Assembly (NCBI GenBank): GCA_029834535.1
Contig: JAQMWT010000009.1
Span: 62,001-126,000 of the forward strand
Direction of reading: 5' to 3'
DNA from: Chrysophaeum taylorii
Taxonomy: Eukaryota > Sar > Pelagophyceae > Pelagomonadales > Pelagomonadaceae
Length of the DNA: 64,000 bases
Every line of letters starts with the position of its first letter. Positions within the stretch are counted from its first letter, which is position 1. The position numbers and the translations under genes are program-made. Shown here piece after piece: positions 37,403 to 46,562 of the stretch. The notes under the pieces are model-generated. The model had not been told where the DNA came from, did no database searches, and saw nothing but the letters and a program-made list of their open reading frames with translations.

Positions 37403-37721
37403 AGAGAAATCTGCTGCCTCTTACCCTTATCCGTCCGTCCGTTGAGAACGTGATCTCTTCCTTACCCTTCTTCTTCCTTTCTACACAGTCAATTAGTACT
37501 CTGATGATTTGTGCTCAAGCTCATCATCATGGTCTAGCGCGTCCCGAGGTATGTAGCACTATACACTTAACCTTTCTTTTCTAGTTCTAGATGCCGCCTG
37601 TCGTGTTCCGAGGATATAGGGAACATACCTTTTCATTCCCCGAATTAATTACTTCCAGACGTTCATGATGAGACGGGCTGGTTTCCCAGGTGACTTACCA
37701 TTGCTTGCTAAATTCTTTGCA
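37403..37721 (+). repeat. 5' LTR of the copia element
   Basis: Matches 48591-48902 along its length. The exact left border is uncertain by about ten bases: homology begins at AGAGAAATC, with a TG two bases later. It ends in CA directly before the primer site. Confidence 0.75.
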
Positions 37722-37735
37722 GGTTATGGGCCCAG
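37722..37735 (+). other. Primer-binding site, half-tRNA-iMet type
   Basis: GGTTATGGGCCCAG directly after the 5' LTR. It is complementary to the anticodon stem-loop region of eukaryotic initiator tRNA-Met, not to its 3' end. Drosophila copia is known to use this same internal site, with a cleaved half tRNA as primer. Confidence 0.7.
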
Positions 37736-38911
37736 GCGGGTCCCCGAGAAACCATGTGTTAACGCGCGCACGTAACCTATGGGGTTTGGACTGTTACCGC
37801 GCCGGTCCAGCCTCGACATGTAGACACACCTGTCAATATAACGCCATTACCATTGGGCTGTATATAGCATATTTTGAACACGTGATCGTGTAACCTTGTG
37901 TGCACCTGCTCATCGTATCGTATTGTCATGTCAATGTTGATGTGCGTGTAAGTTGGCTAACCTGTACTCTTGCACACATGTTATGGAATATTTTGGGTAC
38001 GTCCACTCGTACATTCCATGGCAATGCACTTACCAAGCTCCTTGAGAGCACCAAAATTAACCAGCTGCCATGAGTGACTACGCTTAGCGGCACTACTCTG
38101 GACTCACAGCTTGCACAGTTGTCAAATAGGCTGCTTTTTCCATCGATAACGCATGAGTGTACATAGACACCGATAGACAGACCCCCTTAGAATGTCTAGA
38201 CAGTGTCAACTGCGTGACTGAACCCACAGGTTACCCGTCAACTGCTGTGGCAGAACACGCATCACGAGCCGCACCCAAGGCGATCACAGGTGCGGACATA
38301 TTGAAGCTCGAAGCTCCTGTAGTTGAGTTTCTCAACGAAGGAAATCGATTTCAGCTTCAGACCCGCAAGGTATCCTTGCAATTAAGCATATCCAACAATT
38401 ATTACGGTCCAGTCATGCCGATGCCTTCCTCGAGTACGACTAGTACGAAGCATACACTCGGTCATGCAAGGACTTCGAGGTCCTCCGGAATCAAATTCTC
38501 GGTCGCGTTTTCCTGGAATGGAAGACCAATAGAGCTGCTGATCTCCATTTAGCTGTTGATGAATTGCCCCCTGAGTATCAGGAATGGCACTTCACCAATG
38601 AAGCTTTCCCCAACTTACCTGAAGCAGAAGTAGCTCAGCTAGCTACTGTCTGTTACGACAATGAAGTCAAGGCACATTACGCCCTGAAATCAATCCCCGT
38701 TTCTTAGAAGTGGAACGAATCTTAAATCGCGCGCACTCGAGAGCATTAGCTTTTGACACCCGTGTTCGTGCCACTGTTACCATGTTTTCGTTAACTAATA
38801 CTGACCAACACGCTGGATTTATCAGACAAAAGTCTGACTCAAACTGCAAACGCACTCGCTTCCATTAATTCTTCTCAAACTGGAACATCCTCCACGTTTA
38901 ACGCTAGACGC
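37736..38911 (+). other. Leader and gag-like region of the copia element
   Basis: About 1.2 kb between primer site and first long frame. From about 38157 the sequence codes, in more than one phase, for helical gag-like protein (for example around 38230-38390 and 38400-38700). It is degraded; no capsid motif is sharp enough to name. Confidence 0.5.
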
Positions 38912-40096
38912 TTGCGTAACTCTAACGATGCTCGCCAGCCTTTCTCTCGCAGCGACCTATCGTATTATCGTTCTGGTGATTCTTACGTCACCAAGAAAAC
39001 TGCTGGACAGTCCCATGACCGTCCAATTTACCCTCGCACTTTCGACAGGTCCTCTCGATCTAACATGAAATTATTAGACCGAACGAAGCGCACCTTAAAT
39101 ACACTGCAAGAGCAGTGTAGTGAACTTACGAAGCATGTGACAGATAATGATATCACGGCTCAGCTACAACAGAACATCACCAAGTTATTTGAGACTCTGT
39201 TGCAATCCGCTGATATTCTGTCAACGACATCTACTGAGGACAATAGTGACTTACTTCGCCTAAATGAACTACTCATGTTCGCAGAAGACATCATTTATGA
39301 TGTAGACGTTCATCTATCCTCGACCGAAAAGTCGTTAAACTACGTGGAGCCACAACATCATACTGTTGCTACTGCTCCCACCCCAACGGCAAATCTTCCT
39401 ACTACAAATACCAAGAATGCCTCCAACACACAGGGTAACCCCACTGATATAGTGCCTAACTTCTTTACTGCTACCGCCATCTCGGCGTTACCACCAGCGT
39501 TACTGTCCTCGCTATCTTCACAGGTCCAATCAGCCATCACCCAACCATCACAAGCCGAAACCACAAGGGATGTCGATCAGACCTTGCTATCATCATTTGA
39601 TGAGAAGCACGGCATGGCTGATGAGGCTGACGAACCATCACCACCTTTTCGACCGATTATCATTCCAACTCACCTGATATTTCTGGAGAACTCCTTCACT
39701 GCCAGCCTCTCCACTACTTGCCCGCGTTCGGAAAATGCACTTCTAACGAAATATATGAAGGTAAACAGTGTCCCCCAAAATTGTTCCTTTTTATATTTTG
39801 ACTCTTGTGCTACCATATCATTAATGTCCACATGCGATTTTGCAATACCAAATCATATTATTCCACCGGATTCCGAATACGCGCCGATTATTATACAAAC
39901 TGCCACTGGACAACAACGTGCCTCACATATGATGCTAACACGTAATATAGTTGTTCCCCTACCAGATCATCCACAAATCGGTTACTTAAAGATTGACTTC
40001 GCTTTATGTCTTCAGCCAGTGCACAACCGACATCTCGCCATCTTGAGCATGCTCGAGTGGAACCAGACGAACTTGACCACTGTGTTCATTGATTGA
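38912..40096 (+). CDS. Copia gag C-terminus and aspartic protease region
   Basis: 394 codons. The first 140 residues are a helical, Ser/Arg-containing gag-like end. An S-L-N-Y motif lies at codons 141-144 (39332-39343). After a Thr/Pro/Ala-rich linker comes the retropepsin-like domain: Y-F-D-S-C-A-T-I near 39800 is the active-site Asp motif, and later strands (N-R-H-L-A-I-L-S-M-L-E-W) match copia proteases. Part of a broken retroelement; it is followed by a short gap before the methyltransferase-like frame. Confidence 0.7.
   Translation: MRNSNDARQPFSRSDLSYYRSGDSYVTKKTAGQSHDRPIYPRTFDRSSRSNMKLLDRTKRTLNTLQEQCSELTKHVTDNDITAQLQQNITKLFETLLQSADILSTTSTEDNSDLLRLNELLMFAEDIIYDVDVHLSSTEKSLNYVEPQHHTVATAPTPTANLPTTNTKNASNTQGNPTDIVPNFFTATAISALPPALLSSLSSQVQSAITQPSQAETTRDVDQTLLSSFDEKHGMADEADEPSPPFRPIIIPTHLIFLENSFTASLSTTCPRSENALLTKYMKVNSVPQNCSFLYFDSCATISLMSTCDFAIPNHIIPPDSEYAPIIIQTATGQQRASHMMLTRNIVVPLPDHPQIGYLKIDFALCLQPVHNRHLAILSMLEWNQTNLTTVFID
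39322..39343 (+). repeat. S-L-N-Y boundary motif, site 1 (gag / protease)
   Basis: GACCG followed by GTCGTTAAACTA (39331-39342), in frame as T-E-K-S-L-N-Y. It lies between the gag-like end and the protease linker. Confidence 0.7.
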
Positions 40097-40417
40097 TCTG
40101 AGCCAAAGCTCAGCGCTGGCACAAGCCGCATAGACAAAGATGTGCGTATTCCCATACATTACTTAGCAGCTAATTTGCCTGCTCTCCCCTGTCTCACCTA
40201 CAACAGCGCTCGCGACAAGCAACTCGAACTACGCTCCCTCGCATTTCCGCTCAAGCGATACCACGAAAACAGGGATCTACTGGCATATTACAACTATCTC
40301 CTCAAGAGAGTTTTACCAGATCGCCCGTGGATTCGCCCTTTGGTTCTTAATCTTCGGAAACAGAACAAGTTCGTCCAGCAAAACACTCCGCCATTAACAT
40401 GAATACTTTCTCGCCCA

Positions 40418-42742
40418 GTGTTTCTCTCACAAGAGCCCAATCTTCGCAAACCCTCTGTCATGTTATTCTGTTCTGGTTTGTCAACCCCAGCGTCCCTGTC
40501 TCAAGCCACTAGTGACCTAGGCTTAAATATCAATGTAAAAGTTGTTGTTGAGTCTGATGATACGCTGGTGCGCATGTTACGCCACCGTTTCGCTACAGTA
40601 TTATTATTTGAATCTTTACCCGCCTTTATCAACCATCTTCACCTAATCTCACCAGAGGAAAGGCGCAAATTTTATTGCGATATTATTGAGATCACTCCTC
40701 CCTGCACCAACAGGAATCTACTAAAGCAGCATAAGACCGAAGACTTACACAGCCTGCTCGACGACTCTCTGTTCGACAGCATGCTGTCTGTCATCAAACT
40801 TCTCCAACCCTTGGTACTACTGGCTGAGATGACACCACCCCACAAGTATTGTCATCAAGACCACATAAATGTCGCCAATCTCATCCATGCCACACTCGAT
40901 TACTGTGTCGATGTTGTTGACAGGTTCCCGACCTACCTCTGTGGCGACTACCAATCTAGGGAAAGATGGACCTGCATCGCACGCAGGTATTCAACCGGAC
41001 CAATCAACATACTGTCATGGCCTATCCACCACCCACGCCCCTTCTTTAAGATCGTGGATGACATACAAGCCATTCCTAAACGACTTTGGCTATCCAATGA
41101 TATCTCCAAAGATTGGATCCGGGTGTTCCCCGATCCTCCATATGTCCCCGTTCCTAAAACGTTTGCACCCTACTCTCGCACAGGTTCTGTTCAGCTTACT
41201 ATGACTGACCTTGAAACACTCAATATGTTATTTTTGCGCCTTCACTCACAACAGGCTCACGAGCAACGCACGCACTCTGTTCAATCCGAGTGTACTTATC
41301 ATCAGCTGTGTTTCAAACGCTCCTCCATGGATCCACTGCCTCATGCAACTAATCCATTGCATGTTAAGGCTTTTACCACCCTCTATAACGTGTTTGCCAG
41401 ATTGCACACTGACTCACCCACTCCTGTGTCCTATAACATAACCGTTTTTGAAACTGACCAACCGTCACATAGGTTACTACTTACAACCTCATCAACATCC
41501 CTCAATACCTACTTCCTAACCGGCGGCCACAATTCTGACGGCAACCTCACCACAGAAAACGCCGCCATCAAATATCATGCTTCCATTGACGCGTTTGGAA
41601 GCACGTATACGTTTACTGCCTCCAACGTCCCCCGCGACAGAGACAGGTCTATATATTTGGAGCCGTTTGTGGGTTACTTGTGGATCATCCAAGCCCTTCC
41701 TCAAGTTGGCTCCGCTGCCGCCTATGGCACCGCCATACAAAAGCTCTTGTCCAGATGCTCTCTTGTGATGCCTGGCTGCCTTACCTACAAGGCCACCGAC
41801 AATTCTTTCGACTACAAGGATTCTCATTTTGCTCTGGAAGATCACCACTTATCTCATAGTCGCTATATAGGGTATCTTCGTGGAAGTGACCGCAAACTCG
41901 GCTCTAAAATCCACTCCATGCTTGCTCCATTGCCCACCGTCCGAGGGTATGCAAACATTATCTTACTCGACCCTCGCAACGGGAAATTACGCTATCCTAC
42001 TCGACCGGAGTTGATTCGTGCTAACAACCACACCAAACAACAGGAATCTTTCCTCTTGTCTCTTCGCCACGACCTTTGCTGCGACATGCTCAGCAATGCT
42101 CTGCCTGCCGGTACGTACAGCACACTGTACAAGCACCTTTCGCTCCTCGTTGCCGATATTAAATCTCTTATGTTGGACCCTACCTTCCAACATACTGCTG
42201 CCGTGACGAAGAAATCCTATGTATCCAACTTCATGACCTTTGATCCGGCCTCCACCACGTGCAGCACAGATACCTTGTCTTTGGCACAAGCCTTCATGAC
42301 TTCTATCTCCAGCAACTGCTTGACCGAAATGTCGTTAAACTATATATCTTCGTCCTACGAAGATACTCTCGCTACTTGTGATGATGAGGATGCACCTCCA
42401 AGTGACCCTGCTGCGCACCAGGATGACGACGCACCGCCTCCTCCTGCCTTGGACACCGAACTCAAGTTCGATGTTCGGCGCAAACGTCATATCCCCGCTC
42501 ATCCCATTCCTCGCAAATCCTTCGCACACGGATCTGCTGAATACCTCAACGCCAAAGAACGTGCCAATCGCTTCCACCGGGTGCACCACTGCCCCGACAA
42601 CGTTGCTGCCAAGGCCCCCAACGTACTGGCTCGCCCTGGCTTCTCTGCCTCAGATGTACCGTATCGCGGCTTATGCACCGACTGCATCGCACATAACAAG
42701 CGCCACCCGCACAAGCACTTCAATCCGACCAAGCCCTCTTAG
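40418..42742 (+). CDS. C5 cytosine methyltransferase-like domain plus integrase zinc-binding region
   Basis: 774 codons between protease and integrase core. The first part follows the ordered motifs of C5 DNA methyltransferases: motif I-like V-M-L-F-C-S-G-L; motif IV-like I-T-P-P-C-T-N with the Pro-Cys pair at residues 95-96; motif VI-like region near residue 135; motif VIII-like D-Y-Q-S-R-E-R-W near 178-184; a long insert of about 340 residues where a target-recognition region would sit; then motif IX-like R-Y-P-T-R-P-E-L-I (near 524) and motif X-like L-S-N-A-L-P-A-G-T (near 558). S-L-N-Y follows at 42332-42343. The end holds the integrase HHCC zinc-binding region (H-R-V-H-H-C ... C-T-D-C). 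Activity cannot be inferred; the element as a whole is broken. Confidence 0.65.
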   Translation: MFLSQEPNLRKPSVMLFCSGLSTPASLSQATSDLGLNINVKVVVESDDTLVRMLRHRFATVLLFESLPAFINHLHLISPEERRKFYCDIIEITPPCTNRNLLKQHKTEDLHSLLDDSLFDSMLSVIKLLQPLVLLAEMTPPHKYCHQDHINVANLIHATLDYCVDVVDRFPTYLCGDYQSRERWTCIARRYSTGPINILSWPIHHPRPFFKIVDDIQAIPKRLWLSNDISKDWIRVFPDPPYVPVPKTFAPYSRTGSVQLTMTDLETLNMLFLRLHSQQAHEQRTHSVQSECTYHQLCFKRSSMDPLPHATNPLHVKAFTTLYNVFARLHTDSPTPVSYNITVFETDQPSHRLLLTTSSTSLNTYFLTGGHNSDGNLTTENAAIKYHASIDAFGSTYTFTASNVPRDRDRSIYLEPFVGYLWIIQALPQVGSAAAYGTAIQKLLSRCSLVMPGCLTYKATDNSFDYKDSHFALEDHHLSHSRYIGYLRGSDRKLGSKIHSMLAPLPTVRGYANIILLDPRNGKLRYPTRPELIRANNHTKQQESFLLSLRHDLCCDMLSNALPAGTYSTLYKHLSLLVADIKSLMLDPTFQHTAAVTKKSYVSNFMTFDPASTTCSTDTLSLAQAFMTSISSNCLTEMSLNYISSSYEDTLATCDDEDAPPSDPAAHQDDDAPPPPALDTELKFDVRRKRHIPAHPIPRKSFAHGSAEYLNAKERANRFHRVHHCPDNVAAKAPNVLARPGFSASDVPYRGLCTDCIAHNKRHPHKHFNPTKPS
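42322..42343 (+). repeat. S-L-N-Y boundary motif, site 2 (methyltransferase-like / integrase)
   Basis: Same nucleotide core (42331-42342), in frame as T-E-M-S-L-N-Y. It lies after the motif X-like region and before the integrase zinc-binding region. Confidence 0.7.
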
Positions 42743-42789
42743 GGAAAACTCACAAAGCCGGCGAAATCTGGGCGTGCGACGGCGGCTAT

Positions 42790-45700
42790 GTGACAATTCC
42801 GTCAGAATGGGGGGGCTTCACACATATCATTGTGTTCAAAGAACTTATCTCGAAGTTTCTCTTGGTGTACTTTACACGCACCACCAACGCCACGGAGTTC
42901 ACTCAAGCTCTGGACTTTGTGTATGACTTTTGTCGTACACAACTCAACGTGCACATGCGCACCCTCTACTCTGATGCCTTCAAGCCCTACTTTAGCCAGC
43001 ACATTACCGCCCCGTACCGCGTCGATAAGGGCATTCAGCTCATCGCTTTCCCGCCGTACATGCACCACTTTAACTTTGAAGTTGAGTCAGCCATCGGCTT
43101 CATCGCCTCCGCCTCCTCAACTCGCCTTCGTTCTCTCCTTAATGCTCATTATCGTGGCTCAAAGATCGTGGAACCAGCCATCATGTTTCCCTGGGCGGTA
43201 ATACACACCATCCAAAGCTACAACCTTCTCCCGAACGCCACGCTCGAGCGCATTCACCATGCTATCCTGAGTCCGCAACAGCTACTCTACAATCAACTGA
43301 GCACCCCACAGCATGACATGCTCAAGATCTTCGGCGCTGAATGCTACCTTCTATTGGAACCCCACGAGCACCACAAGTGGGAACCGTGCCGCCGCAAATA
43401 CTTATATCTATGTTGCGCCAACGCGCAAAACCCGCTCGTCTCCCCACGTGTTGACCATATTGCCGACGTCGTCCTCAACCCTGAAAACGGACAAATCCGT
43501 GTTTCGTCCAAGCTGCAATTCCTCTACATGCTCCAGCATCCTACTCCTGATCCTGAACTTGCTCCTCCGCCTCACGCTCCTCCCGCGCCTTTCTCGCTCA
43601 CACCCCACGCTGCTATCCAAGACCATCTCATTCAGAGGGGGGCACGGACACTTCATCCTCAGAGGGGGCACTCTCCACCTCCCTCAGCTCCTTCTTCGTC
43701 CCCTGCTCCTGCTTCTCCTCCCTCTTCCGACGCTCCCGTCGACGATTCTGGCTCTATGCCACCGCCGCCCTTGCTTCCTTCTTACAAAGACCTTTTTGCA
43801 CAAGATGACCTCATTCTTGTCCCAGGTTCCAAACAACCTAACACCCGCAAGGCAACCTCCATGAAAAATATCCAAGCCCGGCTGCAAGCGTCTACTATTG
43901 GTGCTTACAAAGCCGCTGGTGGCAAACTCGCCGATTTCCGCTGGGATCTTCGCCACCACTTTCTTACGTTCAAGTCTCCCGCCCTCTCCGCCCTTCATAT
44001 CAATGGTGGTATCCTCTGGTCTGCTATCTGCTCAGAGGGGGAACATGCGTTGTTAGCTCGTCTTCTTCTCCCGTTGCGCACTGACTTACTTGCCCGTTAC
44101 CCTCACGTCGATGGTTACTTCGCCCACGCTAAGTGCGCATCCAGCATCCCAGCCGCAACCTTTCTAACTGCTGATGGTTCACCTACGTGCCCCATTCCTC
44201 AGCCTCTTTTAGCTGCGTTCACTGAGCACGCTGCTGCCTTTGGCATCTCTTCCTTACAGTATGCACTTACGTATCTGGCGCCGACCAGCTTTATCGATCA
44301 CAACTCCTCCGAGTTTGGCGCTAATTCTGCATCTCTGTCTGACTTGGAGGAATACCTTCTGGTCTCTACAGAGTATATCACCCAGGTCTTACATGCCGAC
44401 CCTACTATCCATATTCAACTGGAATCTGCTTCTTCTACCCCTCCTACTGACGCTGTTTCCGCTTATCCCGAAGTCGCGCACACTGCCTCGACCGCAACGT
44501 CGTTAAACTATAGTTCACCAGCCACTGTTGGTCCTGACGAATATAAGGTCCAAGAAGCGGACGTTTCCATCGACGAATATAAACTTAAGTGCCTCCACGG
44601 TATGTCGCCTGAAGACAGGCACGCCTACCTCAAGGCCATCGCCAAGGAACTCCACGACATTATCCGCTTTGGCTGCTTCAAACTTTCTTTACCCGACGGT
44701 GTCTCTCGCCCTATTGACAGCAGGATGGTGCTGAAGATTAAAACAGACTCTGCAGGCAAATACGTTAAGCACAAGGCTCGCCTCGTGCTACGTGGCTTCC
44801 TAGCATCCCTTGGCGCCGATTTCTTTGGCACCTTCAGCCCAATGGCCACAATGACCGCAATCCGGGTACTACTGGCTATTGCAGCATACAAGCAATTGCC
44901 TGTCTACCACGCAGACGTCCCGAACGCCTTCGTTCAGTCTGACATTGATGCCAACGTCTATGTTCAGTTACCAGACGGCATCAAGCTTATCGACCCCGAT
45001 GACGCTAAGTACAAGGGCCGACGCCTACCAAAACTGCTGAAGTCACTTTATGGAATTCGTCAATCGCCATCTCTTTGGAACAAAGAGATAGACGGCTTCT
45101 TCCGTAGCCTTGGCTACAAGCGCCTGTATTCGGACTCTTGCCTATATGCTCGAGTATCCGCACATGCTAAGTTCGTCGTATGCAGTCTGTCTGTAGACGA
45201 CATTGTTATTGTGTCCAATGATGACACTCTTCGTACTGAGTTACAGGATGCCCTTCACAAACGGTATGCTGTAGAGCAGTTTGAACCTGTCCATACCCTC
45301 CTAGGCATGCGTGTGTGTCGCACATCTGATGGATCCATTTCTCTGGATGTGCAAGCCAAGCTTGATGATCTCTTCGCTGATCACCCTGTCTTGCCGCAAC
45401 TGACTCCGCTTAAATATCCTATGTCATCGTCCTTCAAGTATAAAGATGGCACTCCCAGCTCTGAAACAGAGTTGTACGTCAATTCGCACTTTGCCACCCT
45501 CCTTGGCATGCTGGTGTTCATGCACGTGGCCTGCAGACCTGACTTCTCGCAAGCCTTGGGCAGATGTTCGCGTGGTATGCATGCACCCACGTATGTTCAC
45601 GTCCAAATGCTAGAGCACTTGCTTCGCTACCTCAAGAAACCGGAAAACCGCTCACTTCGCCTCTGGTTCCATCCTAAAGGTAATGCTATTGAAGCTCACC

Positions 45701-46275
45701 TTCGCACTTTCTCCGCTAATCGAATTGATCTTTCCACTGTGGTTGACTACCAACCGCAGGATGTATCCACTGGACAGTTTGATCCCTTAGTCGCCATGGT
45801 TGACGCAGACAATGCCCCTTCCTTAGCAAAGGAAGATAGGAAATCTACCACCGGGTTTGTCTTCTATCTTTTCAACTGCCTTATTGGTTGGAAAAGCGAG
45901 CTTCAACCGATTGTCTCCTGCTCAACTCACGAAGCTGAGTTGATTGCCCTCAGTATTTGTGCTGATGAAGCTGTTTGGCTACGCAAGCTGTTGTTGGAAC
46001 TCTCCTTTGTCGTCAACCCCACCTTCTACGTCAACAATGTTAATGGTGAGAACACCGCTAATCCTGTTGATTTCGATGACAATGACAACCCAATTCTGAA
46101 GATATGCGCTTCATCAGAAGACTACCCCTCTTGTCTGACAATGCTGCTGCTGTTCACACCTCTAATAACCCAGATGGATCCTCTCGATCCAAGGCACTGT
46201 CGACCAGATGGTTTAAGATCCGTGAGTACATCTCGCTACAGAAAATTCGAGTCCATCATGTTCCCGGCAAGCTAA
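42790..46275 (+). CDS. Copia integrase core, reverse transcriptase and RNase H region
   Basis: 1,161 codons. The integrase catalytic core comes first (43000-43400 region, with L-Y-S-D-A-F-K-P). A Pro-rich stretch follows, then S-L-N-Y at 44500-44511. The reverse transcriptase is of the RVT_2 copia type: R-P-I-D-S-R-M-V-L-K, K-A-R-L-V-L-R-G-F, the F-S-P-M-A-T and H-A-D-V-P-N-A-F motifs, L-Y-G-I-R-Q-S-P and the catalytic V-D-D-I-V near 45195. RNase H has V-D-A-D-N-A-P, R-K-S-T-T-G-F and S-T-H-E-A-E-L-I-A-L, continuing a little past this frame to about 46378. Part of a broken element. Confidence 0.85.
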   Translation: MTIPSEWGGFTHIIVFKELISKFLLVYFTRTTNATEFTQALDFVYDFCRTQLNVHMRTLYSDAFKPYFSQHITAPYRVDKGIQLIAFPPYMHHFNFEVESAIGFIASASSTRLRSLLNAHYRGSKIVEPAIMFPWAVIHTIQSYNLLPNATLERIHHAILSPQQLLYNQLSTPQHDMLKIFGAECYLLLEPHEHHKWEPCRRKYLYLCCANAQNPLVSPRVDHIADVVLNPENGQIRVSSKLQFLYMLQHPTPDPELAPPPHAPPAPFSLTPHAAIQDHLIQRGARTLHPQRGHSPPPSAPSSSPAPASPPSSDAPVDDSGSMPPPPLLPSYKDLFAQDDLILVPGSKQPNTRKATSMKNIQARLQASTIGAYKAAGGKLADFRWDLRHHFLTFKSPALSALHINGGILWSAICSEGEHALLARLLLPLRTDLLARYPHVDGYFAHAKCASSIPAATFLTADGSPTCPIPQPLLAAFTEHAAAFGISSLQYALTYLAPTSFIDHNSSEFGANSASLSDLEEYLLVSTEYITQVLHADPTIHIQLESASSTPPTDAVSAYPEVAHTASTATSLNYSSPATVGPDEYKVQEADVSIDEYKLKCLHGMSPEDRHAYLKAIAKELHDIIRFGCFKLSLPDGVSRPIDSRMVLKIKTDSAGKYVKHKARLVLRGFLASLGADFFGTFSPMATMTAIRVLLAIAAYKQLPVYHADVPNAFVQSDIDANVYVQLPDGIKLIDPDDAKYKGRRLPKLLKSLYGIRQSPSLWNKEIDGFFRSLGYKRLYSDSCLYARVSAHAKFVVCSLSVDDIVIVSNDDTLRTELQDALHKRYAVEQFEPVHTLLGMRVCRTSDGSISLDVQAKLDDLFADHPVLPQLTPLKYPMSSSFKYKDGTPSSETELYVNSHFATLLGMLVFMHVACRPDFSQALGRCSRGMHAPTYVHVQMLEHLLRYLKKPENRSLRLWFHPKGNAIEAHLRTFSANRIDLSTVVDYQPQDVSTGQFDPLVAMVDADNAPSLAKEDRKSTTGFVFYLFNCLIGWKSELQPIVSCSTHEAELIALSICADEAVWLRKLLLELSFVVNPTFYVNNVNGENTANPVDFDDNDNPILKICASSEDYPSCLTMLLLFTPLITQMDPLDPRHCRPDGLRSVSTSRYRKFESIMFPAS
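44490..44511 (+). repeat. S-L-N-Y boundary motif, site 3 (integrase / reverse transcriptase)
   Basis: Same nucleotide core (44499-44510), in frame as T-A-T-S-L-N-Y. It lies between the Pro-rich integrase tail and reverse transcriptase. Confidence 0.7.
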
Positions 46276-46396
46276 ACGTGGCTGATGGTTTTACAAAGCC
46301 ACTTGCTGCTGAGTTCTCCACTTTTCGTTCTCTACTCGGCATGCATCGTGCCTCTGACGACAAGCCTTTACAGGATTGAAGATGCCTAACCCTCGT

Positions 46397-46417
46397 GACC
46401 GCAACGTCGTTAAACTA
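46397..46417 (+). repeat. Boundary motif, site 4 (after RNase H)
   Basis: The nucleotide core GTCGTTAAACTA at 46406-46417 recurs with the same GACCG lead, between RNase H and the extra frame. A diverged version (ATTAAACTA, 50071-50079) sits at the equivalent place in the second copia fragment. Confidence 0.65.
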
Positions 46418-46562
46418 ACCCTGGCTCTTTTGCCACATTTTTTTTGTACACGTGTGAGTGTCGCTCATGTCCTTTTCTTGGTACTCCCGTGGCCGCGGCA
46501 TCTGCCCAATCGTTTGAAGGACAGTCCCACGCTCGCTCTCCACGGCCGAACCTTCTCCCAGG

